A stretch of 64,000 nt of DNA from R-RK-3 sp963834945 (GCA_963834945.1 CAWIDT010000005.1:186001-250000), one strand, 5' to 3'; counted from the first letter of the stretch, positions 17,703-27,770 are shown. A program made the numbers and translations. The notes: generated by a model not told the origin, from the sequence alone.

Positions 17703-18968
17703 ATGCACATAATCGACCGTCGCCTCAACCCTAAGGCGAAAAGCCTCGGTAATCGGCAGCGCTTCATCCGCCGCGCGCGGGACGAAATACGCAACGCGGT
17801 GAATGAGGCGCTTAAAAAGCGCAAGATTTCAGAGGTCGAGGGCGGCGAAAAAATCCGGATCAGGGCAAAAAGCCTCAATGAGCCTTCGTTCCGGATGGGC
17901 AAGGACGGATCGCGTGACTTCGTGCTGCCCGGCAACAAGGAGTTCGTCGTCGGCGACACCATCCCCAAGCCCCCCGAAGGTGGCGGCGGGGGCGGCGCGC
18001 ATGGGAGCCCTGACGGCCATGGCGAGGATGATTTCGTCTTTACCCTCAGCAAGGACGAATTTCTCGACCTGTTTTTCGAGGATCTGAAGCTTCCCAACCT
18101 CATCAAGACCAAGCTGAAAGATGTCCGCTCGCCGCATCCGGTGCGGGCGGGCTATACGATCGACGGGTCGCCGTCCAAGCTCAACCGCGTCCGCACCATG
18201 CGCAACAGCGTGGCGCGCCGGATCGCGCTGAGGCGTCCGAGCCTGGAAGAGATCCGCAAGCTCGAAGAAGAGGTCGAGGCCGCCGAGGCGGCTCCAGACA
18301 CGGACGAGGGCGCGCTGAAGCTGCTGCGCGAGCGGCTCGCCCGGCTGCATCATCTGCGCAAGACCGTCGCCTTCATCGATCCGTTCGACCTGAAATACAA
18401 CCGCTTCGAGCGCCAGCCCAAGCCGATCACCCAGGCCGTCATGTTCTGCCTGATGGATACGTCGGCTTCCATGACTCAATCGCTGAAGGATCTGGCGAAG
18501 CGCTTCTTCATGCTGCTGCACATCTTCCTGTCGCGGCATTACCGCGAGGTGGATGTGGTGTTCATCCGCCATACCAGCGTCGCCAGCGAAGTGGACGAGG
18601 ACACCTTCTTCCGCTCGACGGAAACCGGCGGGACGGTAATTTCCAGCGCCTTCGAGGAAATGCGCAAGGTGGTGAAGGAACGCTACCCGCCCGACGAGTG
18701 GAACATCTACGCCGCCCAGGCATCGGACGGCGCGAACGACCTGGGCGATATGGGACGCTGCATCGACATGCTGGATCAGATGATCCTGCCGTGCTGCCAG
18801 TATTTCGCCTATATCGAGGTGGGCACCCATATCAGCGAAAGCATCATCTGGAACGGCTTCACGCCGCTGACCGGCACGCACCGCCATTTCGCCATGCGCC
18901 ACGTCTCTTCGCCGGGTGATATCTATCCGGTGTTCCACGACCTGTTCTCAAATGCGGAAGGGTCCTGA
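17703..18968 (+). CDS. yeaH: YeaH/DUF444 family VWA-like protein
   Basis: A 421-residue protein of the DUF444 family. The N terminus HIIDRRLNPKAKSLGNRQRF is typical. A Gly-rich linker lies near residue 95. A von Willebrand A-like domain follows with the metal-site-like segment LMDTSASM near residue 255 and SDGANDLGD near 345. It is the conserved partner of PrkA and SpoVR; the three often co-occur across proteobacteria. The molecular role is not established. The stop codon directly abuts the spoVR start. Confidence 0.93.
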   Translation: MHIIDRRLNPKAKSLGNRQRFIRRARDEIRNAVNEALKKRKISEVEGGEKIRIRAKSLNEPSFRMGKDGSRDFVLPGNKEFVVGDTIPKPPEGGGGGGAHGSPDGHGEDDFVFTLSKDEFLDLFFEDLKLPNLIKTKLKDVRSPHPVRAGYTIDGSPSKLNRVRTMRNSVARRIALRRPSLEEIRKLEEEVEAAEAAPDTDEGALKLLRERLARLHHLRKTVAFIDPFDLKYNRFERQPKPITQAVMFCLMDTSASMTQSLKDLAKRFFMLLHIFLSRHYREVDVVFIRHTSVASEVDEDTFFRSTETGGTVISSAFEEMRKVVKERYPPDEWNIYAAQASDGANDLGDMGRCIDMLDQMILPCCQYFAYIEVGTHISESIIWNGFTPLTGTHRHFAMRHVSSPGDIYPVFHDLFSNAEGS

Positions 18969-20535
18969 ATGGACACGATGCCGAAAGCCCGCAAGCGCAA
19001 GGTCAAGCCTCTCTTCGAGGGCGCCGAGTGGAATTTCGACCTGCTGCAAACGGTCTATGACCAGGTCGAGAAGGTGGCGCTGCGCGAGCTGAAGCTGGAC
19101 GTCTATCCCAATCAGATCGAGATCATCACCGCCGAGCAGATGCTCGACGCCTATACGTCGACCGGCATGCCGCTGATGTACCGGCACTGGTCGTTCGGCA
19201 AGCATTTCGCCCAGGAACAGATGAGCTACCGGCGGGGAATGCGTTCGCTCGCCTATGAGCTGGTGGTCAACTCCAACCCTTGCATCAACTATCTGATGGA
19301 GGAAAACTCCATCACCACGCAGACATTGGTCATCGCGCATGCGGCCTTCGGGCATAATCATTTCTTCAAGAACAATTACCTGTTCCGGCAATGGACCAAT
19401 GCCGACACCATCCTCGACTACCTGGCCTTCGCCAAAGACTATGTAAAGGAATGCGAAGAGCGCCATGGGGTTGAGGATGTCGAAACCATCCTGGACGCCG
19501 CGCACGCCCTGATGCGCCAGGGCATCAGCCGTCATCCGAAGGTGCCGGTCTCCTCCAAATCCTTGCGCGTCGCACAGCGCAAAAAGAGCCGTAAGGCGCA
19601 TGAGGAAGCCACCTATGACGATATCTACCGGACGGTCCCAAAGCGCCCGGTCACCTTATTGGAGCAGGAGACCAACGCCGCCGCCGATGCGATGGAGGAG
19701 CAAGGGCTCGGCCTGCCGGAGGAGAACGTCCTCTATTTCCTCGAAAAGCACGCGCCGCGCCTGAAGGACTGGCAGCGCGAGTTGATCCGCATCATCCGCA
19801 TTCTGGGGCAGTATTTCTATCCGCAGCGCCAGACCAAAATGATGAACGAGGGCTGCGCCACCTTCGTCCACTACGAAATCCTGAACCGGATGTATGAGCG
19901 CGGCCTGCTCACCGAAGGCGCCATGCTGGAGGCGCTGCATCTGCATTCCTCCGTGGTGATGCAGCCCGGCTTCGACGATCAGCGCTATGGCGGCATCAAC
20001 CCTTACGCGCTCGGCTTCGCCATGATGCGCGACATCAAGCGGATTTGCGAGGAGCCGACCGCCGAGGATCGCGACTGGTTCCCCGAATTTGCCGGCAATG
20101 GCGACGCCATGGGCACGCTGAAACACGCCTGGGCCGACTATCCGCGACGAAAGCTTCGTGCTGCAGTTCCTCAGCCCCACCGTCATTCGCGACCTGCGGC
20201 TGTTCTCGCTGCATGACGACGCCGAAGATCCCGAGCTGGAGGTCACGGCGATCCACAACGAGAACGGCTATCGCGACATCAGGCGCATGCTCGCCCGCCA
20301 TTATGACGCCAGCGTGCAGGACCCGGACATCCGCATCATCGATGCCGATCTGAGCAGCACCCGCCGCCTGACGCTCAGCCATACCGTCCGCCGCGGCCGG
20401 CTGCTCAGCAAACAGGATTGCGACCGCACCTTGCAGCATCTGGCCCAGCTCTGGGGCCACCGCGTGAAGCTGCTGGAAGTCGACGGCGTCACCGGCAAGA
20501 CCCTGCGCGAGCTGGAAGCCTTGCCGCTGCCATAG
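18969..20535 (+). CDS. spoVR: SpoVR family protein (one frameshift)
   Basis: Reconstructed at about 521 residues, the normal length for the SpoVR/YcgB family. The family is named for a Bacillus spore-cortex gene but is widespread in non-sporulating proteobacteria as a stress-response partner of PrkA. Conserved blocks are MPLMYRHWSFGKHF, NPCINYLMEENS and MNEGCATFVHYEI. The frame changes near 20139 in GACTATCCGCGAC, where one extra C separates 'KHAWADY' from 'RDESFVLQFLSPTVIRDLRL'. The C-terminal part then runs to TAG at 20535. The ATG immediately follows the yeaH stop. Confidence 0.93.
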
Positions 20536-20597
20536 GCGCTCTCCGCCGTTGGCCGCCGAAACCGCCGCCACCCCTCCGCTTTGCGCGCCACCATTCA

Positions 20598-21512
20598 TCA
20601 CGCACCGCCGCTGCCTTCGATAAACGTGCGGCGCTTGGCGATTTCCGCCGCGAGGAAATCCAGGAACACGCGCACCCGTGCCGAATGCCGCAAATCGGGA
20701 TGCGTCAGCAGCCACAGATCGGAGCCGAACTCCGCCTTCGGCGGCGCGAGACGCATAAGGGAGGGCCTGGCATCGCCGATGAAGCAGGGCAGATAGCCGA
20801 TGCCCGCGCCCGCTTCGACGGCTTCGGCAAGCCCCAGAACGGTGTTCAGCTTATAGACGACGCGCTCGGGCGGAATGTTGCGCCAGCACCCATTTCACCA
20901 CCTTCAGCCCGCCCAATTGTTCGCCGATCGACACCCAGTTTTTCTGCGTCAGGTCTGCGGCGTCGGGAATGCCGCTCGGCGAAATTCGCCGATCCGGCCG
21001 TAAAGCGCCCAGGTGATGCGCGCCACGCGGCGGCCGACCAGGTTTTCCGGCGGATTGTCGGTTGCGCGGATCGCCACGTCGGCATCGCGTTTCGCCAGAT
21101 TGAGCGGCTGATTGCCGATGAGAATGTCGAGCCGAAAGCCGGGATGGCGCTCGATGAAGGCGGCAAACAGCGGCGTCAGCAGATCGACGAGCAGCGAATC
21201 GTTCGTCGCGACCCGCAATTCGCCCGAGGGCGCGAAATCCTGCCCGGCCAGCTTGCGCGTCACGGCGCCGACATCCTCGTCGACACGCGCGGCCAGCGCC
21301 GCGATTTCCTCACCCGCCGGCGTCAGCGTATAGCCGCTGCGATGCTTCTCGAACAGCGGCAAGCCCAGCGCGGCCTCGATCTGCTTCAAGCGGCGGAAGG
21401 CGGTCGAGTGATTGATGCCGATGAGCGCGGCGGCGGCGGGCAGGCTGCGTGCCTCGGCGATGGCCTTGACGAGGCGAAGATCGTCCCAGGCAATATGTTT
21501 GCCGCTCAGCAT
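20598..21512 (-). CDS. LysR family transcriptional regulator (two frameshifts)
   Basis: The N-terminal winged helix reads IAWDDLRLVKAIAEARSLPAAAALIGINHSTAFRRLKQIEAALG in segments typical of LysR proteins. The substrate-binding domain starts near residue 90 (GELRVATND). Shifts near 20970 and 20885 are needed to continue into 'NWVSIGEQLGGLK' and 'PPERVVYKLNTVLGLAEAV' and reach the stop at 20598; the restored protein is about 300 residues. ATG 21512 is preferred to an upstream ATG at 21578 that lies inside the neighbouring DoxX gene. It probably controls the adjacent DoxX and dioxygenase genes, whose shared promoter carries inverted repeats. Confidence 0.8.
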
Positions 21513-21567
21513 CAGCGCGATGCCGCCGGCCGCACCGTCAAGGCGCAGCCGGCAAAGCTGACACAGA

Positions 21568-21988
21568 TTATGCTGCACGTGAGACCCGCAAGCCAGTATC
21601 GCTGGAGGAGAGCACTGGCTTTACCGCCAAGGCGCCTTCGCCGATCAGGGCGTGCGCCAGCGCGGCCATCGCCAGGAACGCCGGATATTCCCAGCCGCCG
21701 TTGGGCGCGTTGAACACCCAGCCATTCGGGGCATGGATGCTGATCGCGCCGAGCAGGATCGGCAGCAGGATCACGCGCCACGGCGCGGCTGTAAAACCCG
21801 GCGAGAATGGCGATGCCGCCTAACGCTTCGCCCAGAATGATCGGCCAGGCCAACGCCGTCGGCAGCCCCGATTGCGCGAGGAAACCTTCAAAGCCGGCGA
21901 TACCGAACACCGCAACTTTCAGATAGGCATGGGCAAGGAACATGATGCCAAGCGCCACGCGCAGAACAAAGGCGCCGTAAGGGGCCAA
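21568..21988 (-). CDS. DoxX family membrane protein (one frameshift)
   Basis: A small integral membrane protein of about 140 residues with four hydrophobic segments. The start FVLRVALGIMFLAHAYLKV and the GLPTALAWPIILGEALGGIAIL block are typical of the DoxX group. The frame changes near 21785, after GFYSRAVA, into ILLPILLGAISIHAPNGWVF, which completes the fourth helix. DoxX genes often sit beside LysR regulators and glyoxalase-fold quinone or catechol dioxygenases, as here. It is divergent from the ring-cleaving dioxygenase. Confidence 0.78.
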
Positions 21989-22058
21989 GTTTATTGTCGA
22001 TCATCGAAAATCTCCCGAACCGTTTGTTGATGCTGCTAGGAGGTTGATCGTTTCTAGT

Positions 22059-22109
22059 ATTGCAATGCAATCGTTCATTATCGCAATAACCGAATTGCAT
22101 TTGCGCAAT
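22059..22109. promoter_or_regulatory. ATTGC inverted-repeat operators in the DoxX/dioxygenase promoter
   Basis: Two inverted repeats with the same half-site occur in the 212-bp divergent gap: ATTGCA-A-TGCAAT at 22059-22071 and ATTGC-N6-GCAAT at 22094-22109. A further half-site ATTGCATT lies about 10 bases downstream. Repeated palindromes beside a LysR gene suggest its binding sites. The local DNA is much more A+T-rich than its surroundings, as expected of a promoter. Confidence 0.5.
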
Positions 22110-22200
22110 CGAAACGCCGATTGCATTCACGCCGGCATCAGCCCATTTCTGAGAGGCAACGGACGCGCAAACTACCCGCGTCGCCAAAGGACAACAGCCA

Positions 22201-23148
22201 TGACCCATAACGGCATCCACCATGTGACCGCCATCGCCGGACCGCGCGCGGCGCAATCTGGAGTTCTATACCAACGCGCTCGGCATGCGCCTGGTGAAGC
22301 GGACGGTCAATTTCGACGATCCCGGCACCTATCACCTCTATTACGGCGACGAGGCCGGCCAGCCGGGCACGATCCTGACCTTCTTCCCCTGGGCGCATGT
22401 CGCGCCGGGGCGGCTCGGCATCGGCGAGACGCAGGAAACCATGTTGCGCGTGCCCGAAAGCGCCATCGGCTTTTGGACGCACCGCCTCGTCGAACTCGGC
22501 GTGCCGCATGAGGCGCCGGTCAAGCGCTTCGGCGAAACCGCGCTGCAATTCAAGGACCCGGACGGGATGCGGCTTGCGCTGATCGGCGTCAGAGGCATCG
22601 AGGACACGCCCGCCTGGACCAGCGACGGCATCCCGGCCGAAAACGCGATCCGCGGCTTTCACGGCGTCAGCCTGCTGCTGGAAGATGCCGCGCCGACCGG
22701 GCGCCATCCTCACGGATGTGCTCGGCTTTGCCGAAACCGGCCGCGAGGATACGCTGATCCGGTTCCGCGCCGGCGGCACGCCCATAGGCGGCATCGTCGA
22801 CATCAGGGCGGCGGGCGGCTTCCTGCCCGCGCGAATGGGCGCGGGCTCGGTGCATCACATCGCCTTCCGCGCGGCAAACGACGAGGCGCAGGCGGCGATG
22901 GTGGAGAAGCTTGCCGAGAACCACGGCATCCGCACGACCGAGCAGATCGACCGCAATTATTTCCGCTCGGTCTATTTCCGCGAGCCCGGCGGCGTCCTCT
23001 TCGAGATCGCCACGGACGAACCCGGATTTGCCGTCGACGAGCCGCAGGCCGAACTTGGCCGGTCGCTGAGGCTGCCGCCGGCTTGGAGGCGCGACGCGCG
23101 GAGATCGAGGCGGTGTTGCCGGAACTCGCTAAACGGTCAGACGCATGA
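22201..23148 (+). CDS. ring-cleaving dioxygenase, VOC/glyoxalase family (three frameshifts)
   Basis: A two-module vicinal-oxygen-chelate protein of about 315 residues, in the group that includes MhqO-like quinone/catechol dioxygenases. Metal-ligand regions are visible: GIHHVTAI at the start of module 1, FHGVSLLL at the start of module 2, VHHIAFRA, and FREPGGVLFEIATDEPGF with the last Glu. Shifts near 22250, 22700 and 23085 must be corrected; at 22700 'ACCGGGCGCC' has one G too many and at 23085 one G is missing. ATG 22201 gives the family-typical start MTHNGIHHVT. A divergent DoxX and a LysR gene suggest inducible detoxification of aromatic or quinone electrophiles. Confidence 0.8.
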
Positions 23149-23173
23149 ATCCCTGTCTCCCGACCGGGGAAGG

Positions 23174-23851
23174 TCAACCTGACGGCCAGCCGTAGCCGAT
23201 CAGGTGCGCGGCTCGGCAGGTTGTTCAGGTCTTTCGTGTACCATTTCTCGGCTTCGACCACGACCGGGTTCTCGCCATTGGCGTAGATCCAGGAGTCGAC
23301 GGCCCATTTCTGCTTATTGTCGTTCTCCCACAGCACCGCGGTCCAATGCGGCCAGTTGGAGACGCCAAGCAGGATGTTGCCCTTCGAGAACGGCCGGCCC
23401 ACCGTGTGATATTTCAGCAGGCCGTTGCGCTCCAGAATGAGCAGATAGCTGGTGGTGTTGGTCGCCTCGTCGACGCAGTCCTGCTGCGTCGGATCGCCGG
23501 AGCCGTTGAATTCCATGCCGGGACGGTCTGCCGAGGTGCCGATCTTGTCGCCGGTATAGCGCTCGAACCAGCCGATCGCATAGGCCATGGCGCGGCGCTC
23601 CTCGAAGGGCGTATCGGCCTTCTTGGTCTTGCGCATCAGCTCGGCGATTTCCTTGATCTGCTCAGGTCCGAAATGCACCGCCGTCTGCATCGGCGCAGCC
23701 ATAGGCGTGGCAGACATAGACCGTATTGCCGTGCGGTTCGCGCGTCTTGAATTCCTGGAAATGATCGGCGGGCGGGCCGTCGCGCTCGAAGGTGCACGCC
23801 GCCAGCGCCGAAAAGCGACATGATCAATACCGTAAATGTGCGTATGTCCAT
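23174..23851 (-). CDS. predicted lipoprotein with possible transglutaminase-like triad (frameshifted)
   Basis: I do not recognise a named family. After correcting shifts near 23810, 23700 and 23215 the protein is about 225 residues. It has a short signal ending in a lipobox-like SALAAC, then TREPHGNTVYVCHAYGC, then a folded region. There QDCVDEATNTTSYLL, PHWTAVLWE and WAVDSWIYANGENP could supply the Cys, His and Asp of a papain/transglutaminase-like active site. The C terminus reads AAHLIGYGWPSG. The family assignment is inference from motif order only. It is convergent with the dioxygenase (25-bp gap) and divergent from trmFO. Confidence 0.55.
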
Positions 23852-23959
23852 CGCCCGCCCGTGCGCCCGAACCTGTCATGTCTGCTATAGCATTGAGGCT
23901 GAGGATTTGAGAAGGCAGGCCATTGAGCCCAAACGGCTTTTCACTTAGTTTGTCGCGTC

Positions 23960-25376
23960 ATGGCAACAATCAAATCACATTCACGTCATCGGCGGCGGGC
24001 TGGCGGGGTCGGAAGCGGCCTGGCAGATCGCTGAAGCCGGCGTGCACCGGTCGTCCTGCACGAGATGCGCCCCATCCGCATGACCGAGGCGCATAAGACC
24101 GGCGGTTTCGCCGAGCTGGTCTGCTCCAACTCCTTCCGCTCGGACGAGTGGGAAACCAACGCGGTCGGGCTGCTGCATGAGGAAATGCGCCGCTGCGGCT
24201 CGCTGATCATGGCGGCGGGCGACGCGCATAAGCTGCCGGCGGGCGGCGCGCTGGCGGTGGACCGCGACGGCTTTTCCGCCGAGGTCACCGAGCGCATTTC
24301 GCGCCATCCGCTGATCGCGCTCGAGCGCGGCGAGGTCGCCGGCCTGCCGCCGGAGGATTGGGACAGCGTCATCATCGCGACCGGCCCGCTCACCTCCCCT
24401 GCCCTCGGCAGCGCGATCCAGGCGCTGACCGGCGAGGATTCGCTGGCCTTCTTCGACGCCATCGCGCCCATCGTACACCGCGAAAGCGTCGACATGGACA
24501 TCTGCTGGATGCAGTCGCGCTACGACAAGGTCGGCCCAAGCGGCACCGGCGCCGACTACATCAACTGCCCGATGGACCGCGATCAATATGCCGCCTTCAT
24601 CGCCGCGCTGCTGGCGGCGGAGAAAACCGAGTTCCACGACTGGGAGCAGCGATACGCCCTATTTCGAGGGCTGCCTGCCGATCGAGGTGATGGCCGAGCG
24701 CGGCGCCGAGACGCTGCGCTTCGGGCCGATGAAGCCGGTCGGCCTCACCAATCCGCACAATCCCGAGGCGCGCCCCTATGCGGTGGTGCAGCTGCGCCAG
24801 GACAACGCGCTCGGCACGCTGTGGAACATGGTCGGCTTCCAGACCAAGCTGAAATATGGCGAGCAGTCGCGCATCTTCCGCCTGATCCCCGGCCTGGCAA
24901 AGGCGGAATTCGCCCGCCTCGGCGGCATTCACCGCAACACATTCCTCAACAGCCCGAAGCTGCTCGATCCGCTGATGCGCCTTAAGGCGGCGCCGCGCCT
25001 GCGCTTTGCGGGACAGGTCACGGGCGTCGAGGGCTATGTGGAATCCGCCGCCATAGGGCTGATCACCGGGCGCCTCGCCGCGGCCGAGCGGCTCGGCAAG
25101 GTGCTGGCGCCGCCGCCGCCGACCACGGCCCTGGGCGCGCTGGTGGCGCATATCACCGGCGGACATCTGGCGGAGGAAGAGGGTGGCCGGCGCAGCTTCC
25201 AGCCGATGAACATCAATTACGGCCTGTTCCCGCCCATCGAAATGCCGCGTCCCGAAGACGGCAAGCGCCTCAAGGGCCGCGACAAGACGGTTTCGCGCAA
25301 GCGGGCGCTGTCCTTGCGGGCGCTCAGTGACCTGGATGTCTGGCTCGGCGCGGCGCCCTTGCGCCGCTCGGCCTGA
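23960..25376 (+). CDS. trmFO: TrmFO, tRNA (uracil-54-C5)-methyltransferase, folate-dependent (frameshifted)
   Basis: Makes 5-methyluridine at position 54 of tRNA using methylene-THF and FADH2. The family signature HEMRPIRMTEAHKTGGFAELVCSNSFRSDE is complete, beyond the FAD-binding VIGGGLAGSEAAWQIAEAG. The C-terminal part includes YVESAAIGLITGRLAAAERLG and the conserved MNINYGLFPPIE. At least four single-base shifts must be corrected. Two lie near the start (23966-23980), one near 24047 where CACCGG replaces an expected CACCCGG, and one near 24650 before TPYFEGCLPIEVMAERG. The restored length is about 470 residues, normal for the family. Confidence 0.92.
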
Positions 25377-25504
25377 CCGGGCGCACGCTCGGCGTCGGAG
25401 CAGGTTGGCGCGGCGTCGCCATGTGATTTAAGCCTATGGCAGCAAACGCCTCGTTGCGGATTCATCCGCCAAGTCCCGCTAAGTTGAAGGGGCGCGCCAC
25501 TACC

Positions 25505-25610
25505 CTAGAGCATGATCGCGAAAAGTGGACACCGGTTTTCCCGAAAAATCGTGCGAAAACAAAGGACTCTGGAGCATGATCGTTTCCGTTTGAAGCGATC
25601 ATGATCTAGG
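25505..25610. repeat. intergenic palindromic repeat, type B, copy 1
   Basis: Begins CTAGAGCATGATCGCGAAAAG and contains CCGGTTTTCCCGAAAAATCG and GCGAAAACAAAGGA. It ends in a hairpin ATGATCG/CGATCAT. Related sequence recurs at 27771-27847 and, in opposite orientation, at 53277-53325. It fills the middle of the 312-bp gap after trmFO (25377-25688). The rest of that gap contains nothing I can support. Confidence 0.8.
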
Positions 25611-25688
25611 CTGCAGTTTCAGTCGATCTGATGCTGACGGCAGTCCCGCCCGCCTTCCAACACATATTGCAATGCCGTATTGTGGGCC

Positions 25689-26273
25689 ATGGTTGACACG
25701 CGGCGAAGGCCAGTGGCATTTCAGAATGCGCGAGAGCTTGGCGGGTTGGCATCGCGAAGCATCATGACGGCGCTGGCGAGCTGTGGGTCAGGATCTTCAA
25801 GGACTGGCTCCGGCAGGCCATCGGATCGGAGCGTGGCGCTGTCGGCCGGCGGCAACGCGGTGGACCCGGCGACGGTCAAGGCGTTGTCTTCGGCGGCGAG
25901 AGCTCGGCGGTGATCCCGCCGGGCGCGCCGCTCGTCAGCGATCCTGTGGACCTTCCGGTCAAGGCGCTGGCGAGCATTGCCGTCAGCCTCTATCTGCCCA
26001 AGCGAACGGGTTTGACATCCGTGCATTGGGATGGTGCGCAGACTGGCTACATCTCCGGCCCTGGCGACATGACGAAGACAGCCGATTTCAAGGCGGACAG
26101 CACCATCAAGTCGCGCGTTCTGCTCAGCCGTGTCCTGACCACCGCGAAGCCTGACTCCAGCGCCATCGTGTTCTTCGGCGACAGCATCACCGACGGCGCC
26201 TGCTCCACCGTCGATACCAACAACCGCTGGCCGGACCACATCGCCGAGCGCTTGCAGGCTGAGGGCCATACCG
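25689..26273 (+). pseudogene. SGNH/GDSL-type hydrolase, truncated remnant
   Basis: Only the 5' part of a GDSL-like esterase survives. Recognisable pieces are LSAGGNAV, VVFGGESSAVIPPGAPLVSDPVDLPV (read across a shift near 25890), and SAIVFFGDSITDGACSTVDTNNRWPDHIAERL, which holds the GDS nucleophile block. The sequence then stops after 'RLQAEGHTDV', and the catalytic C-terminal half with the Asp-x-x-His block is missing. An internal deletion also appears between LSAGGNAV and the VVFGG segment. The break passes directly into the 3' part of an unrelated YdeI gene, so this is genuine decay rather than a base-calling error. Confidence 0.72.
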
Positions 26274-26714
26274 ATGTGCGTTGTACGAGGCCTATTCCGG
26301 CTTTCGGGTGGATCGACGGCCAGGAAGCAAGGAGCCCCTCGACGCCGATTCTTCCTTCAGCGTCTCACGCCAAGAAAGCCGAAATCTAACTGGTCAGCCA
26401 AAAACTGCGCCCATGCCATGGCCTTGATCGCCGAAGGACGAATGACTCCTGCGGGCTTAGCCCAGGTGGAAGCGGCGAAGGCCGATGGTCGGTGGAACAA
26501 CGCCTCTGCTGGTTCGGCTGACATGGCCATTCCCCAGGACTTTCTTGACACCTTGGCAACAATGCCTGCTGCCCGGGCGCTCTTTGAGACGCTCGACCGC
26601 AAAAACCTCTACTCAATCTACTATCGGCTCCATACGGCGAAGCGACCCGAGACGCGAGCGAAGCGCATGGCTCAGATTCTTGTGCAACTCGAGCGCGGCG
26701 AGAGGTTCCACTGA
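26274..26714 (+). pseudogene. YdeI/OmpD-associated family protein, 5'-truncated remnant
   Basis: Encodes the C-terminal part of a YdeI-like protein: ALYEAYSGF then GWIDG near the junction, and after a frame change near 26305 LTPRKPKSNWSAKNCAHAM, AEGRMTPAGLAQVEAAKADGRW, and the end AKRMAQILVQLERGERFH. The YdeI N-terminal third is absent. No start codon or ribosome site is placed for this piece, and the upstream sequence belongs to the GDSL remnant. The 169 bp after its stop (26715-26883) hold no feature I can support. Confidence 0.7.
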
Positions 26715-26883
26715 AAGCAAGACGTTCAAAGCCAGAAGGCGACGACGGTGACGAGAGCTACGGCGGAGAGGACTAACGTTTCGCGGTCATGTCCGCGTAC
26801 ACCGCATTGCCGACGCCGTTTGGCTGAGTCCGTCTATCGGATAAACGAAGCAACGCCGCTTCAAGCCCCGCTCCTGAAATGCT

Positions 26884-27735
26884 TCACACCCGTCCTCGCA
26901 GATGGGCGCGCCAGATCAGCCCGTAGCGGCGCAGCGGATTGATCTGCGCGATGTCGCGCAGCGGGTGGTGCCCCGGCGCCCCGAGCGCCTTCAGGTAGGG
27001 CTCGACCAAAGCGAGCGGCAGGAACGGTGCCAGCATCCCCCCGCGCATCGGACGCAGTGCCTGCCGTGCCGCTTGCAGCGCGGCGAAGGCCTCAAGGAGC
27101 AAATCCCGCAGCATGGCGCGCACATCCTGATTGTCCTCGCCATCCAGCAGGATTTGCGGATGCAGCCCGTGCTTGGAGAGCAAGTCGGCCGGGATAAAAA
27201 TCTGGCCTCTTGCTGTGTGATAGGGCAGCGCCCGCATCAGGCCGGTCAGCCCATAGGCGAGGGCAGCGTGGTCGCTCGCCGGTCCCGCCGCATCCGGCGC
27301 GCCGGCGATGCGTGCGCCGAGACGGAACACCGCGCCGGCCGTCGCCAGCAGATAGGCGCGCAGCGCCGCAAAGTCCGGCATCGGCTCACGCGCCAGGTCG
27401 AAACTGCGCGCATCGATCATGCCTTCGAGCAAGCCCGGCGGAAGCGCATGGGCGGAAATCGCCGCAGCCAGCGGCTTCATCACCGGATGATCCCCCATGC
27501 CGCCGGACAGCGCGCCGCTCAGCGCCTCGCGCCACCATTCCAGCCTGATCTCGCCGAGTTGCGGTTCGCTCACCTGCTCGGGGATTTGCGCGATCTCCAG
27601 ATTGAAGGCGTAAAGCGCCAAGAGGCCGGCGCGCGCGGCCTCGGGCGCGAGCAGAGCGGCCCAATAGCGATCCTGGTCGCCGCTCCTCACCCGATCGCGA
27701 ACATACTCCGCATCGCTTTGCGCCGGCCCTGCCAA
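26884..27735 (-). CDS. phytoene/squalene synthase-like protein, NDUFAF6 type
   Basis: A 283-residue member of the squalene/phytoene synthase fold. It has AGLLALYAFNLEIAQIPEQV, EIRLEWWREAL, YGLTGLMRALPYH and GQIFIPADLLSKHGL. I do not see the paired Asp-rich catalytic motifs of true prenyl synthases, so it fits the non-catalytic branch related to mitochondrial NDUFAF6 (complex I assembly). TTG at 27735 is chosen because GAGGTGGG precedes it; a longer in-frame reading upstream is made entirely of intergenic repeat. It lies downstream of secF and a Mth938-like gene on the same strand, an arrangement recurrent in alphaproteobacteria. Confidence 0.75.
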   Translation of the reverse strand: MAGPAQSDAEYVRDRVRSGDQDRYWAALLAPEAARAGLLALYAFNLEIAQIPEQVSEPQLGEIRLEWWREALSGALSGGMGDHPVMKPLAAAISAHALPPGLLEGMIDARSFDLAREPMPDFAALRAYLLATAGAVFRLGARIAGAPDAAGPASDHAALAYGLTGLMRALPYHTARGQIFIPADLLSKHGLHPQILLDGEDNQDVRAMLRDLLLEAFAALQAARQALRPMRGGMLAPFLPLALVEPYLKALGAPGHHPLRDIAQINPLRRYGLIWRAHLRGRV

Positions 27736-27770
27736 TTCCCACCTCGCTTGCAGTACGGTTCCGGCTCCGC

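Noticed and set aside
16110..17708. Long open minus-strand frame (over 500 codons) opposite prkA
   Set aside because: Antisense shadow of a well-supported gene; its composition (rich in His, Arg, Leu and Asp) is what high-G+C codon bias produces on the opposite strand, and it has no recognisable motif.
22094..22109. tRNA or riboswitch in the A+T-rich gap before the dioxygenase
   Set aside because: The short palindromes share one half-site and no cloverleaf or riboswitch core can be drawn; operators fit better.
26274..26714. Intact YdeI gene starting at 26274
   Set aside because: The N-terminal third of the domain is absent, an internal shift is needed near 26305, and the upstream DNA is GDSL sequence.
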